Shown here piece by piece: positions 46,009-56,375 of a stretch of 64,000 bases of DNA (position 1 is its first letter; every line of letters begins with the position of its first letter). The stretch covers positions 27,501 to 91,500 of the forward strand of contig JACEEZ010016311.1 of NCBI GenBank assembly GCA_016584305.1, given 5' to 3'. Made by a program: the position numbers and the translations under genes. Under the pieces are notes generated by a model that saw only the letters and a list, made by a program, of their open reading frames with translations, made no database searches and was not told the origin of the DNA. The DNA comes from Chionoecetes opilio. Taxonomy: Eukaryota; Arthropoda; Malacostraca; Decapoda; Majidae.

Positions 46009-46963
46009 CAGTGGCGTCACCGCAGGGGGGCTAAGGGGGACTTAGCCCCCCCAAGTCAAAGACTCAGCCCCCCCAAAACGGGAGGCATGTTAACACAGTG
46101 GTAGGCAGGTAAAGGCAGTGGGAGCCAGGGTAAGGCAGTGGGAGGCAGGGTAACACAGGACGGGAGGCAGGTTAGCACAGTGGGAGGCAGGTTAAGGCAG
46201 TGGGTGGCAGGGTAACACAGGACGGGAGGCAGGTTAACACAGGACGAGAGGCAGGTTAAGGCAGTGGGAGCCAGGGTAAGGCAGTGGGTGGCAGGGTAAC
46301 ACAGGACGGGAGGCAGGTTAATACAGGATGGGAGGCAGGTTAAGGCAGTGGGAGCCAGGGTAAGGCAGTGGGAGGCAGGGTAACACAGGACGGGAGGCAG
46401 GTTAACACAGTGGTATGCAGGTTAAGGCAGTGGGTGCCAGGGTAAGGCAGTGGGAGGCAGGTTAAATCGGCTTTTAGTTACTTTATCATGATCATGTACT
46501 TTATTCTGTTTAACTACAGTATCCCATGTACCTGTTTTTGTGCAATAAGAGAAATACCTTGAATATATTGTAGGTTTATATTTATATATTTTTTTCATTA
46601 TCAAGATAAAACCTCACTGAGAAACAAACCCAAAACATACATTGTACAATTCCTTTGTGTTTGTTAGTGGAGAGAGAAAAATGGCAATTTTATTATTTTG
46701 TATAAACAGAATAAATTTTTTCTTCAAATTATCAAATTTAGTTAATATGGTATGATGCATGGTATAACTCTATTAATTTATGTGTCATGTAATTAAAGCT
46801 TAATTCCACTTTCTTCTCTTTTTTGGGCCTCAAAATTACCCTGGAACTGATTAATTTTCAAAATTACCCCCCCGACCCCCCAGCTGGATAGGCTCGCTGC
46901 GCTCGCCCATCACCACCCCGGGGCTAAAGCCCCCCCAAATGTTTTTTCCTGGTGACGCCACTG
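46009..46963. mobile_element. hAT-type MITE containing a minisatellite
   Basis: The ends CAGTGGCGTCACC and GGTGACGCCACTG are inverted repeats, with perfect 8-bp flanks TGTGGAGG (46001-46008 and 46964-46971). Subterminal GGGGGCTAAG and GGGGCTAAAGCCCCCCC motifs add further inverted repeats. It shares the CAGTGGCGTC terminus with the hAT element at 18011. No transposase is present. Confidence 0.88.
46075..46465. repeat. Minisatellite of GGGAGGCAGGTTAA-type units
   Basis: About 18 units of 20-24 bp alternate between GGCAGTGGGAG[GC]CAGGGTAA and ACAGGACGGGAGGCAGGTTA. Higher-order repetition is visible (for example 46100-46200 versus 46260-46340). Confidence 0.9.
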
Positions 46964-47475
46964 TGTGGAGGGTGGGTTTCTGGGAGGCGCGCCGGGCTGT
47001 AAGGCAGGCACGCCACCCGTCCCGGCCACACCATCCTCTTCTCGCTTCCCCACCCCGCCTTCGTCGCCCCACCATCACGCCGCAACGTTCTGTGTCCACT
47101 CGGGGCGGCGTAGACCATCGGAATTTGATGGAAAGGTGTCGTGGTGGGCCTGTCGGGCTCGATTCGCGGCGCTGGAGAGCGGCGTAAAAGGCAGGAAGGG
47201 CCTTGGTGGGGGCCTGACGCCCCGACGGGTTAGGGTCAAGGGCCCACTGTAAAAGGGCAAGAGGCCCGCTTACTTCGCCTTGGTATGGAACCACGGGAAG
47301 AGGAGGCGCCGGCGTAGTGAGCGTGGGAAGCCGCGCAGCAAGCATTGGAGGCCTCGGAGCGCCAGGATGAAGAGGACGTCCCCATACCTACCTCTGCCGC
47401 GCTTTCAGGAGGATGGCGAGCAGTTGAGCCACACTTGCAGTGTGTGGCCCGCGCCGAAGCTGTTGCAGGTGGCAG

Positions 47476-48326
47476 CAAAGGTGGGCATCGCAATTTTTTT
47501 TTCCAATTCCGCAATTCCGACCGGCACCAGTCCGCAATCGCAATTCCGCAAATTTTTTTCAGATAGACCTTTTCGCAATCGCAATTACGCAATTCAGCAA
47601 ACTAATTTTGACACCTACAATTAAAACAAAACACCTACAATAAAAAAATAAAATGTCTCTAGACTCTTAAACATCTCTAGACTCTTAAACACCTACAATT
47701 AAAACAAAAAATGTCTGTAGACTCTTTATTAGTGTTTAATACTTCTGTATTCTTATTCTGTTTCTGTCTATACTTGTTACTTGTCCTTCACAATTAAGTC
47801 TTTGTCTCTTTTAGTGTTTTTCTTTAATTTTACACTTTACAGTCTACTGGCTAGTAATCACTAATCTAAGTAATCTACTAATCTTCCTCCTCCTCCTCCC
47901 ACCTCTTCTGGTTCAGCATGTGGAGGTTGCCCTTCAAGAACACAAGCTTCTCAAAGTTGTTGGCTGTCAGTGCTGACCTCTTCGGCCTCAGGATGTCAGA
48001 CCCCATGTTGAACAGCCTCTCCACAGCCGCGGAGGAGGGCACAGCGTCCACCCCCTCAATCCCAAGTCCCAGCACGCACTGACTGCGGTACACTTGGCAG
48101 TGTCGTCTCCACCATATTTGGCGGGAACTTATGTTCACGCGGGCACTTTGAAGGTGGTGACCGTCACAATTATTGCGATTGCGTTTCAAAATTTTGGCGG
48201 TCCGCAACCCGCAATTCCGCTATTTTTTCAGGCATACGCAATTGCGCAATTCCGCAACCGAATTACCCATTCCGCAAGTTGCAAATTGCGGAATTGCGGA
48301 CTAAAATTGCGGAATGCCCACCTTTG
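47476..48326 (-). mobile_element. hAT element with a partial transposase
   Basis: The ends CAAAGGTGGGCATCGC and (reverse-complemented) CAAAGGTGGGCATTCCGC are flanked by perfect 8-bp duplications GGTGGCAG (47468-47475 and 48327-48334). The subterminal regions are full of GCAATTGCG/ATTCCGCAATT motifs. The minus strand encodes the end of a hAT transposase. The uninterrupted target sequence can be read at 24028-24035 in the related copy. Confidence 0.9.
47878..48085 (-). pseudogene. hAT transposase C-terminal dimerisation domain fragment
   Basis: The minus strand reads VPSSAAVERLFNMGSDILRP, then KRSALTANNFEKLVFLKGN. P.SSAA.ERLFS...., followed by KR..L...N.E.L.FLK.N, is the conserved hAT C-terminal (dimerisation) motif. 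It ends in an acidic tail (EEEEED). The BED finger and catalytic domains are absent, so this is a relic of an element now moved only in trans. Confidence 0.85.
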
Positions 48327-49524
48327 GGTGGCAGTAACTGCTTGTTACGACGGTGGAGGGATGCACCGTGCCCTCTACCAGGCAGAGCCAGCCACAGCGT
48401 GTTGCTGTTAATTCCTGTCGCACCGTCACCGGCGCCTTGCAGTGGAGGGCATGGTCTGTCGGGAGGTCGTGGCGCCTTTACCCCGCGGAGACTGGAGAAG
48501 TGGAGCAGAGGAGAGCTGCAGGGCCCAATGGAGTGTGGAGACTCCTGGACCGTGGTTACCTCTGGGGCGAGCCAAGGGTAGGGGAAGTTCCCTGTGGTTT
48601 GTGGCGCCTGGTTGAGGTTGCAGCTGTGTTCCTGCTGGTGTGTCTCGCGTGTGAAGAGGAGGGCGGCCTGGTGTGACCTTCCAACACTGCGGTGGCGGCT
48701 GGTGGATGGCGATGGAGGGTCTTGCAGCTGTGAAGCTTTGGGGTGGTGATGGGTGGTGGTGATGGGTGGTGGTGGTGGTGGTGGTGATGGGTGGTGGTGG
48801 TGGTGGTGGTGGTGGTGGAGGTGACGTGCGGTCTGCTTGCTTCAGGAAGCAGCGCGGGGTAGTGCGTAGCTGAGTGTGGTGCGCGGCGTGCCTGCAGAGG
48901 TTAAAGGGGGGGGGGGGATAGTCTCTAGGTTTTGGGCCAGCGAGGAGGTATTTACGCTGTTTTGAGTAGAGCCGGGGCAGGAACCAGCCACCGACTTTGT
49001 GGCTAGCTCTTCCTTCAAAATAGCGGAGGGGTTGGGCCGGCTGGGACTTGGTTAAGTTCCGCGCGTGAGGTAATTGATAGTCGCACGGTTGGGCCTGCGA
49101 GGAGGTATAGTCGCAAGGTTGGGCCTGCGAGGAGGTATGTCGTCAGGTTTGGGCCACGACGAAGGTTGAGGTAGCCCCGCCGCAGCAGGAGCCTTTGGTT
49201 AGGGGCCAAGCGGCAACCCCTGTGGTGGAGTGGAGGAAATTGGTTGGAAGGTTTGGTGTGGTGGTGTGGTGGAGGCTGCTGTGGTGTGTGGTGGTGGTGG
49301 TGGTGATGTGGAGTAGTGTGGTGGTGTGAGGCATGTGGTCTACTTCATGTGTGGTGTGGTGGAGGCTGTTGTGGTGAGAGGATTATGTGATGGATGAACA
49401 TGAGGAAATTTATCTATTGATTGTACGTACATGTGATATGTTGCTATGTTCTGTATTTTCTTAGTAGTAAGTGCTAAAGTGTCATTGGTGACCGAGGTCG
49501 GTCACATTATAAAGGAGGGGGCAA
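48327..49524 (+). other. Untranslated internal region of the gypsy-like element
   Basis: GC-rich and repetitive. It shares GGCAGTAACTGCTTGTTACG through GGTGGCGGCTGGTGGATGGC with 24029-24395. (GGT)n lies at 48755-48820, and a unit of about 30 bp with GTTGGGCCTGCGAGGAGGTA at 49088-49140. It ends in the purine tract before the 3' LTR. No pol sequence seen. Confidence 0.6.
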
Positions 49525-51647
49525 TGTTATGCATGTTGTGTGGTTGTTGTGTGAGCGGTGAGGCGTGTGTGTGTGTCTGTATGTATGAACTGGTAGTGGA
49601 GGTAGCGCTTGGCTGGGGTGCCAGTGGGGCGACCTTGAGTGCGGGTGGGTGGGTGTGGGGTATAGAGCGGGGAGTGGTGCCAGAAGGACGCACACTGTGT
49701 GCTAGCTCACCCAGGCAGATCATTACATACATTACCGTTAACTAAATAAATAACATCATCAATCGGGTAATTTTCTCGATTGATGATGTTATTTCTTAAC
49801 TTATATATTTAGTTTTCTGATAAATGAATTAGCACCATGCATAAATTAGCGTTAACTAAATAAATAACATCATCAATCGGGAAAATTACCCGATTGATGA
49901 TTTTATTTATTTATTTAACGCTAATTTATGCATGGTTCTAATTCATTTATCAGATAACGAAATATATCAATGGAAAGCTAATAAAATTGCGCTTCTATTG
50001 ATATGTTTCGTGGTAAATGTTGACTCGCAAAGTTTTAAATGGCGAAGAGTTGAAGTGAATAATATGTTGAAGTTCATGCATATTGCTTCAGAGTCTAGTA
50101 ATGGCATTTCTTTAGCGTGTTTTACTGTTTTTTATTTGATAATATTATAGAACAAACATTTACGAAGATAACATTTATAAATAGCATTTATAAATTACTG
50201 TATAATATACGTGGGACAGACAGAGCGAGGGAGAGGACGGAGCGGGTGAGATGACCAAGACTGATGACGTCACGGCCCATCGCTCAGGCCTGTATAAGCG
50301 TGGCCACCGAGAGAGAAGGCCTGATGCATCGCCCGTGACGTCACACCATGTAGTGCCCACCCGCTCCGCTCCCCGTACAAGTTTACCTACCTAATATAAT
50401 GTTTATCAGTATAAAAGATATACTGTTATCTTCGGAAATGTTTGTTCTATAATATTATCAAATAAAAAATCGTAAAACACACAAAAGAAATGCCATTATG
50501 AGACTTTCAAGAAATATGCATTAACTTAAACTCTTCGCCATTTAATATTTTGCTGGAAAACTTTTTACATGGAGAATATCAATAGAAGCGGAATTTAATT
50601 AGCTTTCCATTGATATATTTCGTTTAGTCATAAATGAATTAGCAGCATGCATAAATTAGCGTTAACTAAATATTAAAAATCATGAAATCGGGTAATTTCC
50701 TACCTAATATATGTTTATCAGTATAAAATATATACTGTTATCTTTGGAAATGTTTGTACTATAATATTATCCAATACAAAACCGTAAAACACACTAAAGA
50801 AATGCCATTATGAGACTTTCAAGACATATGCATTAACTTAAACTCCTCGCCATTTAATATTTTGCGAGAAAACTTTTTATATGGAGAATATCAATAGAAG
50901 CGGAATCGCATTAGCTTTCCATTGATATATTTTGTTTTCTGATAAATTAATTAAAACCATACATAAATTAGCGTTAACTAAATAAATAACCTCATCAATC
51001 GGGAAAAATTACCCGATTTCATGATGTTATTTATTTAGTTAACGCTAATTTATGCATGCTGCTAATTCATTTATCAGAAAAGGAAATATATTAATGGAAA
51101 GCTAATTAAATTCCGCTTCTATTGATATTCTCCATGTAAAAAGTTGTTTTCGCAAAATATTAAATGGCGAAGAGTTCATGCATATTTCTTGAAAGTCTCA
51201 TAATGGCATTTCTTTAGTGTGTTTTACGGTTTTTTATTGGATAATATTATAGAACAAACATTTCCAAAGATAACAATATATATTTTATACTGATAAACAT
51301 ATATTAGGTAGAAAATTACCCTATTTCATGATTTTTAATATTAAAAATAGCCAGACCTTTGTGTAGGTCGCTCACGCCTCCCCGTTTGCCTCCCGCTTGC
51401 TCATGTGCCTGTCTCCCCTCGGTTTTTGTACTTGTTAATTGTATCAGGACTTTATTCAGTAAACGCAAGTAAGGAGTCAGAAGTGTTTCCTTCGCCTGTG
51501 TTGATAAAGACGTGGACTAATATACAACTCGCCTACACTAACATACCGAACTCTTTCGTGTGCTTAAAGTACGTCAAGCAGCGGTCTATAACGCCTGTCA
51601 GCCTCATAGAGACACTTGGAGTGTGTGGTGGGGTCGAGGGCGTAACA
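49525..51647 (+). repeat. 3' LTR, interrupted
   Basis: LTR sequence 49525-49720 (to CTCACCCAGGCAG) and 51354-51647 (from CCAGACCTTTGTGTAGG) together correspond to the 5' LTR without its inverted segment. They are separated by family-A sequence. A few bases (TGGCCG) of the target are missing at the junction. Confidence 0.85.
49721..51353. repeat. AT-rich palindromic repeat family A, second locus
   Basis: Contains the same units as 15941-16810 and several near-perfect dyads. One runs from GCATAAATTAGCGTTAAC (about 49838) through ATCAATCGGG-AAAATTA-CCCGATTGAT to GCTAATTTATGC (about 49930). Another is at about 50963-51057. It also carries the CGTGACGTCACACCAT segment (50334-50349). The 1.6-kb block entered the 3' LTR, so it is mobile or was moved as a unit. 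No ORF of note. Confidence 0.75.
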
Positions 51648-51783
51648 GTATTATTGCAGCAATAAAAATCAATATAAAGGAATTTTGTTTATACTACATA
51701 TTTTGGCGCGGAAAACAGAAGTGTACATTTTCTACCACTGCCTAGCACCTTATCTATATACTAAATCTACTATTATGGAGCGC

Positions 51784-52552
51784 CAAGAACAACTCTAGCT
51801 GCGGCGGCTTTAGGTATGAGCCCGTATCTCTAGCCGCGGCGCCTATAGGTATGATGAACCCGTATCTCTAGCCGCGGCGGCTATAGGTATGATGAACCCG
51901 TATCTCTAGCCGCGGCGGCTATAGGTATGAACCTGTATCTCTAGCCGCGGCAGCTATAGGTATGATGAACCCGTATCTCTAACCGCGGCGGCTATAGGTA
52001 TGAACCCGTATCTCTAGCCGCGGCGGATATAGGTATGAACCCGTATCTCTAGCCGCAGCGGCTATAGGTATGGCCCGGATCTCTAGCCGCGGCGGCTTTA
52101 GGTATGATGAACCCGTATCTCTAGTCGCGGCTGCTATAGGTATGGCCCATATCTCTAGCCGCGGCGGCTATAGGTATGATGAATCCGTATCTCTAGCCGT
52201 GGCGGCTATAGGTATGAACCCGTATCTCTAGCCGCGGCGGCTATAGGTATGAACCCGTATCTCTAGCCGCGGCGCCTATAGGTATGATGAACCCGTATCT
52301 CTAGCCGCGGCGGCTATAGGTATGAACCCGTATCTCTAGCCGCGGCGGCTATAGATATGAACCCGTATATCTAGCCGCGGCGGCTATAGGTATGATGAAC
52401 CCGTACCTATAGCCGCCGATGATGAACCCGTATCTCTAGCCGCGGCGGCTATAGGTATGAACCCGTATCTCTAGCAGCAGCGGCGGCTATAGGTATGAAC
52501 CCGTATCTCTAGCCGCGGCGGCTATAGGTATGGCCCGTATCTCTACCATCAA
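51784..52552 (+). repeat. 35-bp minisatellite, about 22 copies
   Basis: The unit is TCTCTAGCCGCGGCGGCTAT plus AGGTATGAACCCGTA, with length variants carrying an extra ATG (GGTATGATGAACCC) or lacking AA (GGTATGGCCC). Each unit contains CCGCGG. Confidence 0.95.
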
Positions 52553-52964
52553 TAACACTATAGTCGTGTAGTAAATTAATCTATCATTCGTTTTTATCGG
52601 AAATAAATTTTAGTTAACATGTGTAGGGGATGCCCAAACCGCCCCTTTCGGCCCGCCCCGCCAACATTGCTCTATTTCGCATTGCCATAGTATTGATAAC
52701 TTTCATTTTTTCTTGATATCAATTGTTACTAAATCAAACCCAATCTCTAACCTAACCTAATCTAATTTAACCTAACTTAACCATTTCTGGCTGAAATAAC
52801 GATAGATTTTCGGTAATACATGTAACGCCATTATTACTCAATTGCGCCATGGGAAATGTGTTTTAAAATACTCAGAATGAAGAAATCTCCACGATGATGT
52901 AGGTAAGAATCCCTAAGACTTTTGAAAGCCCACTACCGAAATAATACTATTGACGGTAGGTTCG
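52553..52964. repeat. AT-rich sequence with degenerate telomere-like CCTAA motifs
   Basis: AACCTAACCTAATCTAATTT followed by AACCTAACTTAACC at 52750-52783 resembles (CCTAA)n, the complement of the arthropod telomere repeat TTAGG, but with many changes. The rest shows nothing recognisable. Confidence 0.5.
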
Positions 52965-53262
52965 GTCGCCTCCGTGGTGCAGTGGCTAGCGTGCCTGGCT
53001 ACGAATCTGCGGGCCCTGGTTCGATCCCGGGCCAGGGCAAGCCGATGACCAGCCTACCCAGCTGTTCTTCCTTCCTTTCGGGGTTGATAAATGGGTACCT
53101 GGAGTAACCTGGGGAAAGTAACTGTGGTAACCCGGGAGTCACACTAGCCCTGTGTCCCGGGGTAACGGGTCCTCACCCACCACAGGCTTTAAGGGCTAAT
53201 GCCACGGAGATGAGCACCGCATGCCACGCGCAGCTTAGCGTATACTCCCATCTTTACCTTTA
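52965..53262 (+). mobile_element. tRNA-Arg-like SINE
   Basis: The head CCTCCGTGGTGCAGTGGCTA with GCGTGCC (A box), an anticodon-arm-like CTGGCTACGAATCTG with ACG at the anticodon position, and GGTTCGATCCCGG (B box). The body continues with GCCAGGGCAAGCCGATGACC and AACCCGGGAGTCACACTAGC, and ends ACCTTTATACGG. The acceptor stem is not conserved, so a SINE is preferred over a tRNA gene. Confidence 0.8.
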
Positions 53263-54061
53263 TACGGTAGGTTAGATTACATATGATTTTGGTTAGGTTA
53301 AGTTTAGGTTTAGTTTTGGTTAGGTATAGGATAGGTTTGGGTTCGGTTTTGTAGAGATATTTAGTGTTCGCAAGGCTTTGCGACTGGTCAGGAGCACTCG
53401 CAGATTGCGAACACTTTGCGAACGTTCACAGCCGTTCTCAAGCTTAGTTAATATGTCCTAAGAAATTGTGAACATCCACAAGGCTTGGGAATTCGCAAGC
53501 CTGTTGTGAACGTTCGCAAGAAATGGTAAATATCCCTCCCTGCAGGCTGGTCACAGAACTATACTCCACCAGTCAGTCTACCTGCAGTGATGAGTTAACT
53601 TCATACATGGCCGAAATGGACCACCGTGATGCTGTATATTTACCCCTCCCTGCCACAAACACACACACACACACTCACTTAGATGATCAACTTAAGTCTG
53701 GTGCATTTGTAAGTAAGCTAGTATAACTCCGGTGCTCCTTTCTAAAGGTCTGTCCAGACGAGCGGGCCTGATCGGCGAGCATGCCCGTTATTGGGCACAT
53801 TTGACGGGCTAACCATCAAACTGCCCGAGCCCCCGTTGAGCGAAATCACCAGGTGGTTAATTGGTGCCCGGTGGCTTGAAGAGCCTCGATGCTGCCAGAC
53901 TAAGCTAACATTGTGTACCCATAGCAGGCTTGCCTCCCACATCCCACATCGTTGTAACACTGTTACACTTTCTCATGTTGATTTAGCAATTACATAAGAA
54001 CATTAGAAAATAAGGAAGCTACAAGAGGCTGTGAGGCCTACACGTGGTAGTTCCTGTTACC
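53263..54061. other. TTAGG-like motifs, small dyads and unclassified sequence
   Basis: GGTTAGGTTAAGTTTAGGTT at 53297-53317 is in the opposite sense to the CCTAA stretch at 52750, with the SINE between them. 53355-53521 has repeated GTTCGCAAG/CTTGCGAA dyads. A short (CA)n lies at 53658-53675. 53740-54000 shows no known domain. Confidence 0.45.
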
Positions 54062-54906
54062 CATAGGTGGGCGTTATCGCGATACATTATCGCAATAATT
54101 TATCGCGATAACGATATCGGGTTATCAGTTACCCGATATTTTTTTTCCCGCGTTATCGATTCATCGGTATCGCCGATACTTTTGGTTCCAAACTAGCGAT
54201 AATCGATCATTTTATTTTTTGGTTCCAGTTTAGCACAGGGGCGAGCCGCACGTGCCTTGGAGGCAGAAAATAGGTAGGTCCGAGCTGGGAACTGAAGATG
54301 AGGAGGATGACACTGGGGGTCATCATAGGTCAACCAAGTTCAAGGCTGCTTACATTGTGAAGGTGTGGCTGCAGGCCAAATGGACAGACAGTCTGGCAGA
54401 CCCAGCCTTCAACAGTGAGAAGGTGCTCATTGACCTCTTCTTAAGGTACAACACGGCGATGCCGTCCAGCGCCGCGATGGAGCGCTTGTTCTCCCTTGGC
54501 AAGGACATCAACAGGGCCAAGAGGAGCTCCCTGTCTTATGAAAACTTCAACATGCTCATGTTTATGAAGGGGAACATGCTGCAGAACCTGGTCTAGACTG
54601 TGGCTGTCCAAAAGACATTTTTAGTAGTTTAAACTTTCAAATGTAGTTATTTTACTTACAAACAGTACTTTTCATTAGTGAAGAGACAGGATAAACATTG
54701 AATTTAGAAGATGTGCAAAAGGTAAATGAAGGGTTTTCTAACAGTTTACTGATAGCATTTAAGATTTTTTATTTAAAATATCAATATCGTTATCGCTAGT
54801 ATCTGAATTTTGGATTTATCGATTATCACCTTATCGGGTGATAAATTTATCGTGATCGATTTATCGGTTATCGTGATAATTTTTTTCGTTATCGCGCCCA
54901 CCTATG
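54062..54906 (+). mobile_element. hAT element with transposase C-terminal remnant
   Basis: The ends CATAGGTGGGCGTTATCGCG and (reverse-complemented) CATAGGTGGGCGCGATAACG carry perfect 8-bp flanks CTGTTACC (54054-54061 and 54907-54914). Both subterminal regions consist of TTATCGCGATAA-like motifs. A transposase remnant lies in the middle. Confidence 0.92.
54252..54596 (+). pseudogene. hAT transposase C-terminal fragment
   Basis: A 114-codon open frame ends in MPSSAAMERLFSLGKDINRA, then KRSSLSYENFNMLMFMKGN, the hAT C-terminal dimerisation motif. The preceding part includes DPAFNSEKVLIDLFLRYNT. The catalytic core and BED finger are missing. The frame is intact over this fragment, but the element cannot encode a working transposase. 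The first Met is internal to the original protein. Confidence 0.85.
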
Positions 54907-54914
54907 CTGTTACC

Positions 54915-55395
54915 TAACACTACCTACATCCAGTGGCAGCTCGTGATAAAATAAAATGGAGGGACTGCAAGCTTTACACAACAGTAGGATACACAAATTT
55001 TACCTAACTCAGGTATGAGTTGTAGTTGATGTTCACGAATTTCAAGGTATGATAGTAGTGGTGGTGGTAGAAAGGATGGTGGGGATGGTAGTGTTGGTAG
55101 GAGAGGGAATGTCTGAGGTGGTGATGGTAGAATTACAGTATTACTTGAAAATAAAGTCGGTACGGCTTGATTTCAGTCTTTTCATTTAATAGTCAGCTGG
55201 AAAAAGTTGATGTTTTGCAAATACTTCACTGGATTTTCCATCGTCATAGGGTAATTAAAGAAAGCACGATTGAACCACACCGTCTACACACACTGTAAAC
55301 ACGAGAGGGACGAGATTTAGCTGCCTCGGCTGCAGCTCACTGTTTTCACAAGTGGCGCGGCGGCGGCGCAGAGCCGCAGACATGAATCGTACAGC
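54915..55395. other. No recognised gene
   Basis: Contains a short GGTGGTGG-rich stretch (55050-55130). No conserved domain seen. Confidence 0.4.
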
Positions 55396-56367
55396 CAGAG
55401 CTGGGCAGTATTTAAATAAATTTGTGTATTTAGAAATGTATTTATAAATACAATGGTTGGCATGTATTTAAATACAGTATTTAAATACTTTTATGAGTAT
55501 TTAAATAAATTTTATTTAAATACTCATAATATAAAAATGTAAATACTTTTTTATTATCAGTTAATTTGGCCATAAACCTGCCCAACTATTTGCCAACCCC
55601 GATGTTACAGTGAACCACTTTCAAGGAAATTTCCTTATTTTAAGGATATTTAGGCCTGAGAAGGAAATTTCTAAGGAAACGCAAAATCTAAGAAAATCTA
55701 TTTTTTTCGGACATGTTAAAATTTGTGTATTTAAAATGTATTTACAAATGTATTTAAATACAATTGATGTATTTAGTATTTTAATACATTCGTAAAATGT
55801 ATTTATTATTTAGTATTTAAATACATTTCTCCCATGTATTTAGTATTTACAGGGCCGGATTATCCTATAGGCTAGTATAGGCTGCAGCCTAGGGCCCCTC
55901 AAGCTTGGGGGCCCCAAACCTGGAGTCCCTGCTAAAAGATTTCCAAATAAATTAATTTTTGAAAAAGGATATTATGCATTGCTGACTAATTCATTTAACT
56001 TAAAATAAAATTACAAATAATTTGAGATAAAGGGCCCCTGTTTGAGGCCCTTTATTTGAGATAAAGGGCCTCTGTTTGAGGCCTTTATTTGAGATAAAGG
56101 GCCCCTGTTTGGGACCCTAGCTGTAAATCATGGGGCCCCAGTCCATGTTTGCTTATCATCGTGTTAAACACAGTAAAACACTTATTTGTGAATGTAGCGT
56201 ATATATTGTTTTTCAGCTCACTTATTTTGCTATACAATGTAAAAAAATTCGGGTGCGGGCGAGTTAGAGGGTGGCTCCGTCTGAGGGGGCCCACAATTTA
56301 ATTAGCCTAGGGGCCCCAAAAGGTCATAATCCGGCCCTGAGTATTTAGTATTTAGTGCCCAGCTCTG
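55396..56367. mobile_element. hAT-type MITE (ATTTAAAT family) with a nested MITE
   Basis: The ends CAGAGCTGGGCA and TGCCCAGCTCTG have perfect 8-bp flanks CGTACAGC (55388-55395 and 56368-56375). The interior closely follows the copy in the K2P intron (10005-10551), including the segment CCATAAACC[CT]GCCCAACTA. A second MITE sits at 55850-56339. Confidence 0.93.
55850..56339. mobile_element. Nested hAT-type MITE (GGGGCCCC family)
   Basis: The ends CAGGGCCGGATTATCC and (reverse-complemented) CAGGGCCGGATTATGACC have perfect 8-bp flanks AGTATTTA (55842-55849 and 56340-56347). Inside are GGGGCCCC motifs near both ends and three copies of TTTGAGATAAAGGGCC[CT]CTGTTTG. No transposase. Confidence 0.93.
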
Positions 56368-56375
56368 CGTACAGC

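Larger units (their letters stand above)
45464..47260 (+). pseudogene. Gag remnant of the gypsy-like element
   Basis: The ATG at 45464 follows the primer-binding site by about 46 bp. The frame reads MASDGEEASVSLTQLNED and meets TAA near 45575. In the same frame it continues with a coiled-coil-like region rich in Glu, Lys and Arg (45584-45960: NMLRALMSEMKETKENV and so on). The hAT MITE at 46009-46963 interrupts it. Beyond it RRRPSEFDGKVSWWACRARF (about 47110-47170) matches the RP..FDGK.SW..Y..QF start of the capsid domain in gypsy-type gag. Downstream coding capacity is lost. It would be a structural protein if intact; here it has a stop, an insertion and frameshifts. Confidence 0.7.
44608..51647 (+). 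mobile_element. Gypsy-like non-autonomous LTR retrotransposon with three later insertions
   Basis: The LTRs begin TGTTATGCATGTTGTGT (44608 and 49525) and end GAGGGCGTAACA (45397 and 51647). The 4-bp sequence GTAT flanks both outer ends (44604-44607 and 51648-51651). Just inside the 5' LTR is a tRNA-Leu-type primer-binding site, and just before the 3' LTR the purine tract AAAGGAGGGGGCAA. Only gag-like sequence lies between; no protease, RT or integrase was recognised. Insertions: hAT MITE 46009-46963, hAT element 47476-48326, and AT-rich family A in the 3' LTR (about 49721-51353). Without them the element is about 3.6 kb. Confidence 0.85.

Noticed and set aside
51784..52552. CRISPR-like array
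   Set aside because: Units are contiguous with no unique spacers. It is an ordinary minisatellite in a eukaryotic context.
52965..53040. Possible tRNA-Arg gene
   Set aside because: The ACG anticodon position and B box are good, but the acceptor stem does not close and a SINE body follows.
53740..54000. Short open frames on both strands
   Set aside because: No recognised domain, splice sites or homologous repeat. Not supported as a gene.
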